Assembly (NCBI RefSeq): GCF_004331455.1
Contig: NZ_SJJR01000009.1
Location: 124,001-188,000, forward strand
From: Micromonospora zingiberis
GTDB taxonomy: Bacteria; Actinomycetota; Actinomycetes; Mycobacteriales; Micromonosporaceae
Direction of reading: 5' to 3'
DNA length: 64,000 nt
In this document: one piece after another, positions 56,134-64,000 of the stretch
How positions within the stretch are numbered: the stretch's first letter is position 1
Layout of the letters: each line of letters opens with the position of its first letter
Translations under genes and position numbers: made by a program
Notes under the pieces: generated by a model
What the model was told of the DNA's origin: nothing
The model's input: only the letters and a program-made list of their open reading frames with translations
The model's database searches: none

Positions 56134-56531
56134 GTGCGGGTAGCACGGCCGTCCGCAACACCCGCCAACGTTCGGCGGTGAGCGCGCTGCTGGCCGAGAT
56201 GGAGGGCTTCCACAGCGCGCAGGACCTGCACGCGATGCTGCGCGAGCGCGGCGAGCGGGTCGGCCTGACCACGGTGTACCGCACCTTGCAGGGCCTGGCC
56301 GACGCGGGCGAGATCGACGTGATGCGCCCGCCCGGCGGCGAACACCTCTACCGCAGGTGCAGCGAGGGGCACCACCACCACCTGGTCTGCCGCGCCTGCG
56401 GCCGGACCGTGGAGGTCGCCGGCCCGACGGTGGAGAGCTGGGCCGACCGGGTGGCCGCCCAGCACGGCTTCACCGACGTCAGCCACACCCTGGAAATCTT
56501 CGGCACCTGCCCGGACTGCCGCCCCCACTGA
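56130..56531 (+). CDS. zur: Fur-family regulator, probably Zur
   Basis: A 133-residue metalloregulator: NTRQRSAVSALLAEMEGFHSAQDLHAML, VGLTTVYRTLQGLADAGEIDV, the metal-site EHLYRRCSEGHHHHLVCRACGRTVEV and the structural CPDC near the C-terminus. Context (zinc importer, Zur-type palindrome) supports Zur rather than Fur. It is the last gene of the zinc cluster. Confidence 0.93.
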   Translation: MSAGSTAVRNTRQRSAVSALLAEMEGFHSAQDLHAMLRERGERVGLTTVYRTLQGLADAGEIDVMRPPGGEHLYRRCSEGHHHHLVCRACGRTVEVAGPTVESWADRVAAQHGFTDVSHTLEIFGTCPDCRPH

Positions 56532-56646
56532 ACCGCCGACCGGTCGGATCGCACCAGCGGCAACCTCTTCCGCCCGCCCCCTACCCACCCGCGCCCTCAG
56601 CGGCGCTGGTCGTGCCGAGTTGGACCCGCCCCCTTCCCACCGGCCC

Positions 56647-56768
56647 CTTTGCTCTGCTTCAACCCACGCAACGGTCACGGTCCGCGACGGGAACTGCCAC
56701 ACCTGACCACCGCCTTCCCCACTCCGCCGCAGCTCAGACACCGTTGCGTAGGTTGAAGCAGAGCAAAG
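56647..56768. repeat. long inverted repeat with 28-bp arms
   Basis: 56647-56674 and 56741-56768 are complementary with one mismatch (27 of 28), separated by 66 bp. It occupies the 365-bp gap between Zur and the next membrane-protein gene, where I see no gene. A transcript would fold into a long hairpin. There are no direct-repeat flanks that I can make out. Confidence 0.85.
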
Positions 56769-56896
56769 CATGGATCCCGGTAACCAGTACCGGGTCGGGA
56801 TCGTCGCGCAGGGTGACGAGTGCCGTCGGCCGTTGACCGTGGGCCACGGCTCACGCCGGGATGCCAGGCGGAACGGGTCGTGGGACGCTGTGCGGC

Positions 56897-57529
56897 GTGA
56901 AGATCTACGCTGATCGTTTTCCGACCGCGCTCCGCCAGTTCCTCACCGACCTGCTCGTCATCGCCTGGGTGTACGCGACGATCCGCGCCGCCATGTGGCT
57001 GCACGACCTGGTGCAGAAGCTTGCCGTACCCGGACAGAAGCTGGAAGGGGCCGGCGGCGGGCTGGCCGACAACCTGGCCGAGGCCGGCGGCAAGGTCGGC
57101 CGGGTGCCACTGGTCGGCGACGAGCTGACCGGCCCGTTCGAGCGGGCCGCCGGCGCCGCCCGTTCCCTGGCCGAGGCGGGACAGGACCAGCAGGAAGTGG
57201 TGGATCAGCTCGCCCTGGTGCTCACCGTGGCCGTGCTGTTCGTCCCGCTCGCCCTGGTGGTCTTCGGTTGGCTGCCGCTGCGGGTGCGCTGGATGCGTCG
57301 GGCCGGCGCGGCGGCGAAACTGGCTGTCGCCCCGGCCGGACGGGACCTGCTCGCGTTGCGGGCGCTGGCCACCCAGCCGCTCGGCAAGCTGGCCCGCGTC
57401 CATCCGGACGTCGCGGCGGCCTGGCGTCGCGGCGATGATTCCACCATGGAAGCTCTGGCGGCACTGGAACTGCGCCGCCTCGGCCTGCGACCTTCGAGCC
57501 GGATGGCCGCACAACGAACCGAGAGGTGA
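56897..57529 (+). CDS. hypothetical two-span membrane protein
   Basis: A 210-residue protein with a GTG start (VKIYADRFPTALRQ). TM1 near 13-31 (LLVIAWVYATIRAAMWL), an amphipathic glycine-rich stretch (KLEGAGGGLADNLAEAGGKVGRVPLVGDELTGPFERAAGAARSL is typical of the group), TM2 near 120-140 (LVLTVAVLFVPLALVVFGWLPL), and a cytoplasmic tail ending ALAALELRRLGLRPSSRM. Conserved in actinobacteria; function unknown. It is convergent with the next gene. Confidence 0.75.
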   Translation: MKIYADRFPTALRQFLTDLLVIAWVYATIRAAMWLHDLVQKLAVPGQKLEGAGGGLADNLAEAGGKVGRVPLVGDELTGPFERAAGAARSLAEAGQDQQEVVDQLALVLTVAVLFVPLALVVFGWLPLRVRWMRRAGAAAKLAVAPAGRDLLALRALATQPLGKLARVHPDVAAAWRRGDDSTMEALAALELRRLGLRPSSRMAAQRTER

Positions 57530-57541
57530 GGGCGCCTGCGC

Positions 57542-58042
57542 TCAGTCGTTGGCGAGCCCGCTGGGGTCCTCGTCGTCGTCGATGTCGTCCTCGCCCCAGT
57601 TGCGCCGCGAGAACGGCAGGACCAGCCAGAAGGTGAGGAACCAGAGGCCGGTCACCGCGCTGAGCAGGAAGGCGATCGGCCGGGCGAGCACGAAGTCGGT
57701 GATCAGCAGCACCGCGCTGACCATCGAGATCAGCATGAAGGCGAGGCCGCCGGAGGCCATCCGGTGGGCGAACCGCACCAGTTCCGGCTTGCGTCCCTGG
57801 CGGAACAGCGCCCGGTGGAACGCCACCGGCGAAATGATCATTGCGGTGGCGGCGGCCGCCGCGATCAGCGCGACGATGTAGACGTCGCGTTGGAACGGGG
57901 TGGTGCTGCCGAAGCCATTGCTGAACGGCAGGGTCAGCAGGAAGGCGAAGAGGATCTGTACGCCGGTCTGCGCGACCCGCAACTCCTGTAGCAGGTCGGC
58001 GAAGTTACGCTGCCACCGCTGCTTCTCGGTTTCCTTCGACAC
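57542..58042 (-). CDS. DUF6328 family membrane protein
   Basis: A 166-residue protein with four TM segments: ELRVAQTGVQILFAFLLTLPFSNGF, RDVYIVALIAAAAATAMIISPVAFHRALFRQGRKPELVRFAHRMA, then two more spans and an acidic C-terminus (WGEDDIDDDEDPSG). GTG at 58042 has GGGAGG 7 nt upstream. No known function. Confidence 0.82.
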   Translation of the reverse strand: MSKETEKQRWQRNFADLLQELRVAQTGVQILFAFLLTLPFSNGFGSTTPFQRDVYIVALIAAAAATAMIISPVAFHRALFRQGRKPELVRFAHRMASGGLAFMLISMVSAVLLITDFVLARPIAFLLSAVTGLWFLTFWLVLPFSRRNWGEDDIDDDEDPSGLAND

Positions 58043-58175
58043 CGCGAGCCTCCCGGAGAACGGGCGCCGCCGGCACGATTCCCGACGGGCGGCAACGCTG
58101 ATGCCCCACAGCCGTCGATCCGAAACCGGTTCAGCGGGCCAGCCCGGACAAGCCGCCCCAGCGTGCCACCGGCCC

Positions 58176-58925
58176 TCAGGAGCCCCGGCGGATCCGCCCC
58201 GCGTACCTGGCCTCCAGCGCGTCGTTGTGCGCGTCGCCACCGGCGATGTTGGCCGACAGATAGACCGGCGGGTGCCCGCCGGCCGCCAGCAGCCGGGCCA
58301 CCACCTCCACCACGATCTGCTGGGCCAGCAACGCGGCGGTGATCGAGGAGACCGCGCCGACCGCGCCACCGCCGGGCAGCGGCAGGGTCGCGTCGCCGTA
58401 CGGGGCGCCGTTGTCCAGCACCACGTCGGCGAAGTCGGCGAGCTTGCGGCCCGACGGATGGCGGGACTCCATCCGGGCCGAGTGTTCCGCCGAGGTGATC
58501 GCCACCAGCCGGTGGCCCCGCTCGCGCACCAGCGAGGCGAACTCCACCATCGCCCCGTTCACCCCAGAGTTCGAGGCGAGCACGAAGACGTCGGCCGGGG
58601 CGACCGGGGCGAGTTCGTAGAGACGATGGGCCACCGACGGGTCCCGTTCCAGCTTCGGCCCCAGCACGTCAGCGGGCGCCCCGCCATGCAGCACCAGATC
58701 ACGCAGGGCGATCCGGTTGGTCGGCACCAGCCCGCCGGCCCGGCCGGCGATCTCCATCGCCAGCGCCTCGGAATGACCGGTGCCGAAGGCGTGCACCACC
58801 CCGTCGGCCCTGATCGCCTCGGCGATCAGGTCGGCGGCGCGGGCCACCTGGTCCCGCTGGCTCTGCGCCACCCGGGTCATCGTCGCGGTCACCGTGGCCA
58901 GGTATTCCTCGGCACTCAGCGTCAT
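58176..58925 (-). CDS. SIS domain sugar isomerase-like protein
   Basis: A 249-residue phosphosugar-binding protein: MTLSAEEYLATVTATMTRVAQ, VHAFGTGHSEALAMEIAGRAGGLVPTNRI, VFVLASNSGVNGAMVEFASLVRERGHRLVAITSAEHSA. It belongs to the UPF0309/NagB-like SIS group that handles amino-sugar phosphates. ATG at 58925 with GGAAGCGGAG upstream. Preceded by an alpha/beta hydrolase gene on the same strand, 65 bp away. Confidence 0.9.
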   Translation of the reverse strand: MTLSAEEYLATVTATMTRVAQSQRDQVARAADLIAEAIRADGVVHAFGTGHSEALAMEIAGRAGGLVPTNRIALRDLVLHGGAPADVLGPKLERDPSVAHRLYELAPVAPADVFVLASNSGVNGAMVEFASLVRERGHRLVAITSAEHSARMESRHPSGRKLADFADVVLDNGAPYGDATLPLPGGGAVGAVSSITAALLAQQIVVEVVARLLAAGGHPPVYLSANIAGGDAHNDALEARYAGRIRRGS

Positions 58926-58990
58926 GTTCACTCCGCTTCCTCGCCATCCGCCGGCACTGCCGACTCGCCCGCCGGGCTCGCCCGCCGCGC

Positions 58991-59821
58991 TCAGGCGGCG
59001 GACCGTACCCGCGCCAGGATCGCCTCGGCCAGCCGCGTCGGCACCTGGTCCGGAATCCAGTGACTGACCCCGGCCAACTCGACGAACTGGTACTCCCCAC
59101 GCACCTGCGCGGCACACGCCTCGGCGGCGGTGCGTCCGATCGCCACGTCCCGGTCGCTCCAGACGAAGCTGGTCGGCACGGTCACCGGGCCGATCGCGGC
59201 CAGATCCCGGCGGGACATCGCCCGATACCAGTTCAGCGCCGCGGTCAGGGCGCCGGGCTCGCGCATCGGCTCGACGTACGCGGCCGTCCGCGCGGCGTCG
59301 CCGACCCCGCGCAGCATCCGGCGCAGCCCGCTGGCGCGCAGGGCCAGCAGCGTCTTCTCGGCCACCCCGGGCCGGCGGAACAGCATCATGTACGCCGAGC
59401 GCGCCTTCTGCTGCGGGTCCTCGGCGAGCGCGTACCCCATGGCGGCCGGATGCGGCACGGAGACGGCGGTCAGGGTACGGACCCGTTCCGGGTGACCGGC
59501 GGCGAGCGCCCACCCGACGATCGCGCCCCAGTCGTGCCCCACCACGTGGGCGGAGTCGACCCCGAGGGCGTCCAGTACGGCGACCGCGTCGGCGACCAAC
59601 TCCGTCAACCGGTACGCCTCGACCGCCGCCGGCCGCGCCCCGGGCGAGTAGCCACGCTGGTTCACCGCGTAGGTGCGCAGGCCCGCCACGTGCAGGGTCG
59701 GTGTGACGTCGTCCCACTCCCCCGCGTGCTGCGGGAAGCCGTGCAGCAGCAGCACCGGCTCACCCTGCTCCGGGCCACCGGCGATGACGTCGAACCGTAG
59801 ACCTCGGGCGTCGATGCGCAT
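58991..59821 (-). CDS. alpha/beta hydrolase (epoxide-hydrolase-like)
   Basis: A 276-residue enzyme: LLLHGFPQHAGEWD (oxyanion region), nucleophile Asp in VVGHDWGAIVGW, cap domain, acid in FVWSDRDVAIG, and catalytic His in AGVSHWIPDQ. The Asp nucleophile indicates the epoxide hydrolase/haloalkane dehalogenase subgroup. Start MRIDARG at 59821. Substrate unknown. Confidence 0.92.
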   Translation of the reverse strand: MRIDARGLRFDVIAGGPEQGEPVLLLHGFPQHAGEWDDVTPTLHVAGLRTYAVNQRGYSPGARPAAVEAYRLTELVADAVAVLDALGVDSAHVVGHDWGAIVGWALAAGHPERVRTLTAVSVPHPAAMGYALAEDPQQKARSAYMMLFRRPGVAEKTLLALRASGLRRMLRGVGDAARTAAYVEPMREPGALTAALNWYRAMSRRDLAAIGPVTVPTSFVWSDRDVAIGRTAAEACAAQVRGEYQFVELAGVSHWIPDQVPTRLAEAILARVRSAA

Positions 59822-59847
59822 GCACGGCAGCCTACCGAGACGGGCTG

Positions 59848-60585
59848 TCACTCGTACTGGCGCTTGGGGGTGGGCACCTGCCGCCACGACTCGACCTGAA
59901 GGTAGGGAATCTCGGCGTCGTTGACCGGATCACGGCCGATCCGGTCGCTGTACCTGCCGACCACCTCCACCCAACTGTCGTTCGGCAGGCCAGCCGGCAC
60001 GTCGCCGGTGAGCCCGAGCTTCACCGGCCGTCCGTCGGCCGCGCAACAGGACAGCACCATCCGGGCCAGGATCGGTTGACCGTCCTCGCCGGTGGCGAGG
60101 AAGCCGGTCAGCAGCACCCGCCGATCGCCGATCGAGGCGCCCCGGTCGAACAGCGCCCGCGCCGCGTAGTCGAGGACGCTGACCGGCGCGGGGTCTCCGT
60201 CGGGCAGCGGCGGATAGTCCGACTGCTGCGGGGCGTTCAGCGCGGTGCCGGCCTGACTGGCCGCGTACGACCCGAGGGCCGGTGGGGCGACCAGCAGCAG
60301 GCCGAGTACCGGCAGGATGAGCAGCCAGCCGACCCGCGGTTCATGGTGACCGTGCCCGTCGTGGTCGGTGGCGGGCTCGCCGGTCGGGGCGAGCGCACGG
60401 GGAGCGGGTGGGCGCAACTCGTACCAGAGGGTCATGATGGCGGCGACCACCAGCAGCAACCCGGCGGCGATCAGGAACGGCCGCAGCCCTTCCTTGACGT
60501 AGCGCAGGTAGAGGTCGGTGACGCTGGCCCGCAGCACCGCGCCGCCGAGCAGCAGCAGGACCACGGCCTGCGCCTGCCGGTTCAC
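59848..60585 (-). CDS. TIGR03943 family protein
   Basis: A 245-residue membrane protein: NRQAQAVVLLLLGGAVLRASVTD, two to three hydrophobic spans, a His-rich loop (DHDGHGHHEP), and a C-terminal domain with VLLTGFLATGEDGQPILARMVLSCCAADGRPVKLGL where CC may bind a metal. It overlaps the upstream permease by GTGA. The pair is widely conserved; a metal-related role is likely because of the motifs and the neighbouring zinc genes, but this is inference. Confidence 0.9.
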   Translation of the reverse strand: MNRQAQAVVLLLLGGAVLRASVTDLYLRYVKEGLRPFLIAAGLLLVVAAIMTLWYELRPPAPRALAPTGEPATDHDGHGHHEPRVGWLLILPVLGLLLVAPPALGSYAASQAGTALNAPQQSDYPPLPDGDPAPVSVLDYAARALFDRGASIGDRRVLLTGFLATGEDGQPILARMVLSCCAADGRPVKLGLTGDVPAGLPNDSWVEVVGRYSDRIGRDPVNDAEIPYLQVESWRQVPTPKRQYE

Positions 60586-61694
60586 AGCAGCACCGCCCCG
60601 ACGCCGACGGCGACCAGCAGGGCCACCACGAACGTGGTCGGGGCGAACCGGAACGCGAACCGGCGACCGAAGACGCCGGCCTGCATCGAGATCAGCTTGA
60701 GGTCGACCATCGGCCCCACCACCAGGAAAACCAGTCGGGACGTGAGCGAGAACTGCGACAGCGAGGCGGCGACGAAGGCGTCCGCCTCCGAGCAGAGCGA
60801 CAGCAGGACGGCGAGCAGCGCCAACGCCAGGATCGACAGCCAGGCGTTGTCGGCGAGGGTCTGCAACCACCGCTCCGGCACCAGCACGTTGATGCTGGCC
60901 GCGGCCATCGCGCCGAGCACCAGGAAGCCACCGGCGTGGGTCACGTCGTGCCGGACGGCCCCCCAGAAGGCTCGCCCCTTGGACGGATCGTCCAGTTCCG
61001 GCCGGCGCGGCATCCTGATCCACTCGGTACGCCCGAGCCGCAGCCACAGCCAGCCCATCACCATGGCCACCACCAGGCTGGCGACGCCACGGGCGAGCAC
61101 CATCTCGGGGTTGTTGGGAAAGGCGACGGCGGTGGCGGTCAGCACGATCGGGTTGACCGCCGGTGCGGCGAGCAGGAAGGCCAGCGCGGCGGCCGGCGTG
61201 ACACCACGGCGGATCAGCGAACCCGCGATCGGCACCGCACCGCACTCGCAGCCCGGCAGCACCACCCCGGCCGCGCTCGCCGCCGGCACCGCCAGGGCCG
61301 GATGCCGGGGCAGCGCCCGGGCCCAGAACGACCGGGGTACGAAGACCGCGATCACGGCCGAGAGCAGCACCCCGAAGACCAGGAACGGGACCGCCTGCAC
61401 CATGATCGAGACGAACACGGTGGTCCAGGTCTGTAGGCGCGGGTCGTCCAGCGCCCCGGCCAGCGGGTCCCGAAAGACGACCAGGAGGATCAGCAGCCCG
61501 GCCAGGACCTCCACCGACCCGATCCGGTCGCCGAGCCACCGCCGGGATCCCGGGTCGCCGGCCGGCTGCGGCGTGCGGGCGGGGTCGCCGGCGGGCCGGG
61601 ACGTGGGGGCAGCCGGGGTGGCCAGGCCCACCGCCCCGGCGGATCGATCCTCAGGCTCATCGGTCGGCATGGCCCGATCAGGGTCTGCGGTCAC
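60582..61694 (-). CDS. DUF318/ArsP-like permease
   Basis: A 370-residue integral membrane protein with about eight spans after a Pro-rich N-terminus. The motif GVVLPGCECGAVPIAGSLIRRGV is the hallmark of the UPF0718/ArsP permease family, with VNPIVL and LCSEADAFVAASL as second-half equivalents. Family members export organoarsenicals or unidentified compounds. The GTG start at 61694 is weakly supported; MPTDEPE at 61670 is possible. Confidence 0.9.
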   Translation of the reverse strand: MTADPDRAMPTDEPEDRSAGAVGLATPAAPTSRPAGDPARTPQPAGDPGSRRWLGDRIGSVEVLAGLLILLVVFRDPLAGALDDPRLQTWTTVFVSIMVQAVPFLVFGVLLSAVIAVFVPRSFWARALPRHPALAVPAASAAGVVLPGCECGAVPIAGSLIRRGVTPAAALAFLLAAPAVNPIVLTATAVAFPNNPEMVLARGVASLVVAMVMGWLWLRLGRTEWIRMPRRPELDDPSKGRAFWGAVRHDVTHAGGFLVLGAMAAASINVLVPERWLQTLADNAWLSILALALLAVLLSLCSEADAFVAASLSQFSLTSRLVFLVVGPMVDLKLISMQAGVFGRRFAFRFAPTTFVVALLVAVGVGAVLL

Positions 61695-61888
61695 CTATCG
61701 CCTTTCGGGCCCGTGCGGATCGGCGGGCCGAGATTACCGCCCGGGTCAGCTGACGTCCATGAATGTCACTGTGGTGGGCGAGTCGACGGTGCGACACCGG
61801 GCGAAACGCGAGGATCACCCGTGACCTGCGAAGATCACACTGTCCGCTGATCTTCAAAGGTGTTAGCGTCGGCGAGACAACTTCACCT

Positions 61889-61976
61889 CCGACAGGGGAG
61901 CGCACAGCGCTGAGAGTGCGGGTTCGCCCGCAGACCCTCCGTACCTGATCTGGGTAATGCCAGCGCAGGGAGTTCG
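61889..61976 (+). ncRNA. TPP riboswitch (THI element)
   Basis: All core blocks of the thiamine pyrophosphate aptamer are visible in order: ACAGGGGAGC, GCTGAGAGTGCG, CGCAGACCCTC, and ACCTGATCTGGGTAATGCC followed by AGCGCAGGGAG. It lies 83 bp upstream of the ECF S-component start. TAGCGT at 61864-61869 is a plausible -10. It should reduce expression of the transporter when TPP is abundant. Confidence 0.95.
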
Positions 61977-62058
61977 GTCCACCTCCAGCCCGCCAATGTC
62001 CGGCGTCGCCGGACGGGGCGTGCGTCTTACCTGGTTCGAATCTGGACTGGGAGCAATC

Positions 62059-62649
62059 ATGAGTCAACCGACCACCACCCGGTGGCGCACCGTCGACATC
62101 GTCGTGGCCGCGGTGATCGCCGTCGGCTTCGGCGTCATCTTCTGGGCCTGGGGCCTGCTCTGGCGGGCGGTCGACCCGGCCTTCGCCTTCTTCCCGGCCA
62201 GCCAGGCCGTCATGTACGGCGTCTGGCTGGTGCCGGCGGTGCTCGGCGGGTTGATCATCCGCAAGCCGGGTGCCGCGCTGTTCTGCGAGGCGGTCGCGGC
62301 GACCGTCTCCGCGCTGCTGGGCTCCGAGTGGGGCGGCATCACCATCGTGCAGGGCCTGATCCAGGGCCTCGGCGCGGAACTGGCCTTCGCCGCCTTCCGG
62401 TACCGCTCGTTCCGGCTGCCCACCGCGCTGCTCGCCGGTGCGCTGACCGGCCTCGGCGCCGCGTTGTTCGACTTCTTCGCCTGGAACGCCGCGTACGAGC
62501 TGGGCACCTACCGCATCCCGTACGCGCTGCTGACCGTGCTCAGTGCCACCGTGGTCGCCGGTGCCGGCGCCCACGCGCTCACCAAGGCGCTCGCCGGCAC
62601 CGGCGTACTGGACCGCTTCCCCGCCGGCCGCGAGCGGAACCTGGTCTGA
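62059..62649 (+). CDS. ECF transporter S component (YkoE-like, thiamine precursor)
   Basis: A 196-residue membrane protein with about five or six spans: WRTVDIVVAAVIAVGFGVIFWAWGLLW, AVMYGVWLVPAVLGGLIIRKPGAALFCEAVAATVSALLGSEWGG, and GALTGLGAALFDFFAWNAAYELGTYRIPYALLTVLSA. This matches YkoE, the hydroxymethylpyrimidine/thiamine substrate-specific subunit. GGGAGC precedes the ATG. Control by the TPP riboswitch agrees. Confidence 0.95.
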   Translation: MSQPTTTRWRTVDIVVAAVIAVGFGVIFWAWGLLWRAVDPAFAFFPASQAVMYGVWLVPAVLGGLIIRKPGAALFCEAVAATVSALLGSEWGGITIVQGLIQGLGAELAFAAFRYRSFRLPTALLAGALTGLGAALFDFFAWNAAYELGTYRIPYALLTVLSATVVAGAGAHALTKALAGTGVLDRFPAGRERNLV

Positions 62650-62728
62650 GATCGCCCGGTGGAGCCGGTCCGGCCGGCTCCACCGGGCCACCACGGACAG
62701 ATGTGGGGACGAGAAGCGGGGGTGGCAG

Positions 62729-64000
62729 GTGGGCGAGGTGCGGCTGCGCGGCTTCGGCTGGCGCCACGCCGGGCGACGCGCCTGGGCGGTACGCGGCGTG
62801 GACCTGCGGGTACGACGCGGCGAGCGGGTGCTGCTGCTCGGGCCCTCCGGCGCCGGCAAGAGCACCCTGCTCGCCGCGTTGGCCGGGCTGCTGCCGGAGG
62901 ACTCCGGTGAGCAGGAGGGCACCATCGAGATCGACGGCCGGCCACCGGCCGAGACCCGCGAGCGGGTCGGCATCGTCTTCCAGGATCCGCAGTCGCAGCT
63001 CGTCATGGCCCGCAGCGGCGACGACGTGGCGTTCGGGCTGGAGAACCGGGGCGTACCCGCCGCACAGATCTGGCCCCGGGTGGACGAGGCACTGCACCGG
63101 GTCGGCTTCCCGTACCACCGGGACCGCCCCACCGCGGCGCTCTCCGGCGGCGAACAGCAGCGGCTCGCCCTGGCCGGAGTGCTCGCCCTCCGCCCCGACC
63201 TGCTGCTGCTCGACGAGCCCACCGCCAACCTCGACCCGGCCGGGGCCGACCTGGTCCGCGCCGCCATCTCCCGCGCGGTCGACGGCGACACCACCCTGAT
63301 CCTGGTCGAGCACCGGGTGGCCGACGCCCTGGCGCTGGTCGACCGGGTGGTGGTGCTCGACGCCGGTGGCGGCGTCCGCGTCGACGGCCCGCCGGAGGCC
63401 GTCTTCGCCGCCCACGGCGACGCCCTCGCCGCCGACGGCGTCTGGGTGCCCGGTCGCCAGATCCCGCCCCGCCGGGCCACCACCGGACCCGGCGAGGTGT
63501 TGCTCACCGCCGACCGGCTCGGCCAACCGCCCCGGCTGGCCGCCACCGACCTCGCGGTACGCGCCGGTGCGGCACTGGCCGTGCTCGGCCCCAACGGCGC
63601 CGGCAAGTCCACCCTCGCCGTGCTGCTCGGCGGCCTGCTCAAGCCGGGCACCGGGCGACTGGTGGCAAGCGCCGACCTGGCCGGGGCCGACGCCCGCACA
63701 CCACCGCACCGGTGGCGGGCACCCGCGCTGGCCCGCCGGATCGGCTCGGTGTTCCAGGATCCGGAGCACCAGTTCGTCACCGGCACGGTCTACGACGAGC
63801 TGGCGCTCGGCCCCCGGCGTACCGGTGCCACCGAGCCGGCGGTCCGCCGGCGGGTCGACGAGCTGCTGCACCGGCTGCGGTTGGACCGGCTGGCCGGGGC
63901 GAACCCGTACACCCTCTCCGGTGGCGAGGCGCGGCGGCTGAGCGTGGCGACCGCCCTGGCCACCGCGCCCCGGCTACTGATCTGCGACGAGCCCACCTTC
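62729..64000 (+). CDS. ECF transporter ATP-binding protein with two ATPase domains (YkoD-like; 3' end outside window)
   Basis: 424 residues are visible. Domain 1: Walker A GPSGAGKSTLLAAL, Q-loop VFQDPQSQL, signature LSGGEQQRLALAGVL, Walker B LLLLDEPTANLDP, H-loop VEHRVADAL. Domain 2: GPNGAGKSTLAVLL, FQDPEHQFVTGTVYDEL, LSGGEARRLSVATAL and LLICDEPTF at the edge. Fusion of both ATPases is typical of YkoD. GTG at 62729 is chosen by length of the domain; its RBS is weak. The transmembrane T component (YkoC) should follow outside the window. Confidence 0.92.
   Translation, partial: MGEVRLRGFGWRHAGRRAWAVRGVDLRVRRGERVLLLGPSGAGKSTLLAALAGLLPEDSGEQEGTIEIDGRPPAETRERVGIVFQDPQSQLVMARSGDDVAFGLENRGVPAAQIWPRVDEALHRVGFPYHRDRPTAALSGGEQQRLALAGVLALRPDLLLLDEPTANLDPAGADLVRAAISRAVDGDTTLILVEHRVADALALVDRVVVLDAGGGVRVDGPPEAVFAAHGDALAADGVWVPGRQIPPRRATTGPGEVLLTADRLGQPPRLAATDLAVRAGAALAVLGPNGAGKSTLAVLLGGLLKPGTGRLVASADLAGADARTPPHRWRAPALARRIGSVFQDPEHQFVTGTVYDELALGPRRTGATEPAVRRRVDELLHRLRLDRLAGANPYTLSGGEARRLSVATALATAPRLLICDEPTF

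Noticed and set aside
62025..62058. tRNA T-arm-like sequence GGTTCGAATC
   Set aside because: No acceptor, D or anticodon stems can be formed around it; it lies in the leader of the YkoE-like gene after the TPP riboswitch.

Overview
The window is high-GC actinobacterial chromosome, most likely from a Micromonospora-like member of the Micromonosporaceae. Supporting signs are the strong G/C bias at third codon positions, heavy use of GTG starts, very frequent ATGA/GTGA stop-start overlaps, an Scr1-type regulator paired with a DUF397 protein, a conservon-type kinase with a roadblock protein, and several families of GGGGCCC-rich palindromic repeats. I see no rRNA, tRNA, CRISPR array, complete IS element or prophage.

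Positions 1-20953 are entirely on the minus strand. Two sugar-oxidation or glycoside modules flank an unusual eight-gene operon. On the left are a sugar-phosphate isomerase/epimerase (cut by the window edge) and two secreted multidomain proteins: ThuA-DUF1080-ricin and PQQ-type sugar dehydrogenase-PKD-CBM6-ricin. The two share a perfect 359-bp C-terminal duplication. On the right (14599-20953) are a ROK regulator, a ribose-type ABC importer (ATPase, permease, Tat lipoprotein) and a Gfo/Idh/MocA dehydrogenase. Between them (5903-14086) is a tightly overlapping operon related to the ebo clusters: inositol-3-phosphate synthase-like protein, UbiA prenyltransferase, TIM-barrel epimerase, EboA, TatD hydrolase, EboE, a type I phosphodiesterase and a polyprenyl diphosphate synthase. 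It looks like a pathway for making or moving a prenylated cyclitol-type metabolite.

Positions 21124-29846 hold a YihY membrane protein and then a plus-strand unit: fused TRAP permease, TAXI solute receptor, nitrate/nitrite-sensor-type (CvnA-like) histidine kinase, roadblock protein (CvnB-like) and a second TAXI lipoprotein. This is a partial conservon welded to a TRAP transporter. Positions 29850-34000 are an accessory, repeat-rich stretch. It has a DUF559/AbiEi-like gene, a roughly 138-bp tandem array carrying hairpins and G-quadruplex motifs, a DUF397/Scr1-HTH pair, and a divergent gene of seven 14-residue repeats coupled to a small CxxC protein.

Positions 34000-52400 are mostly housekeeping: dnaG, an MmyB-type regulator with a divergent SDR, a siderophore-interacting protein with an iron box, dgt, a VOC protein, an orphan roadblock protein, pyruvate phosphate dikinase, a GH20 hexosaminidase, a C39-type peptidase with a structured leader, dusB and glyS. 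Positions 52400-61700 hold a zinc system (znuACB-like, an ArsR sensor, Zur and a Zur-box palindrome), several membrane proteins, a SIS-domain protein, an alpha/beta hydrolase, and a permease/TIGR03943 pair. The right end is a TPP riboswitch followed by a YkoE-type ECF S component and a double-ATPase YkoD-type protein cut by the window edge.

A recurring and, to my knowledge, undescribed feature is a set of four very short ORFs (19-42 codons). Each exactly bridges the gap between two co-oriented genes, with ATGA/GTGA overlaps at both ends, so translational coupling is preserved across what looks like inserted repeat sequence.
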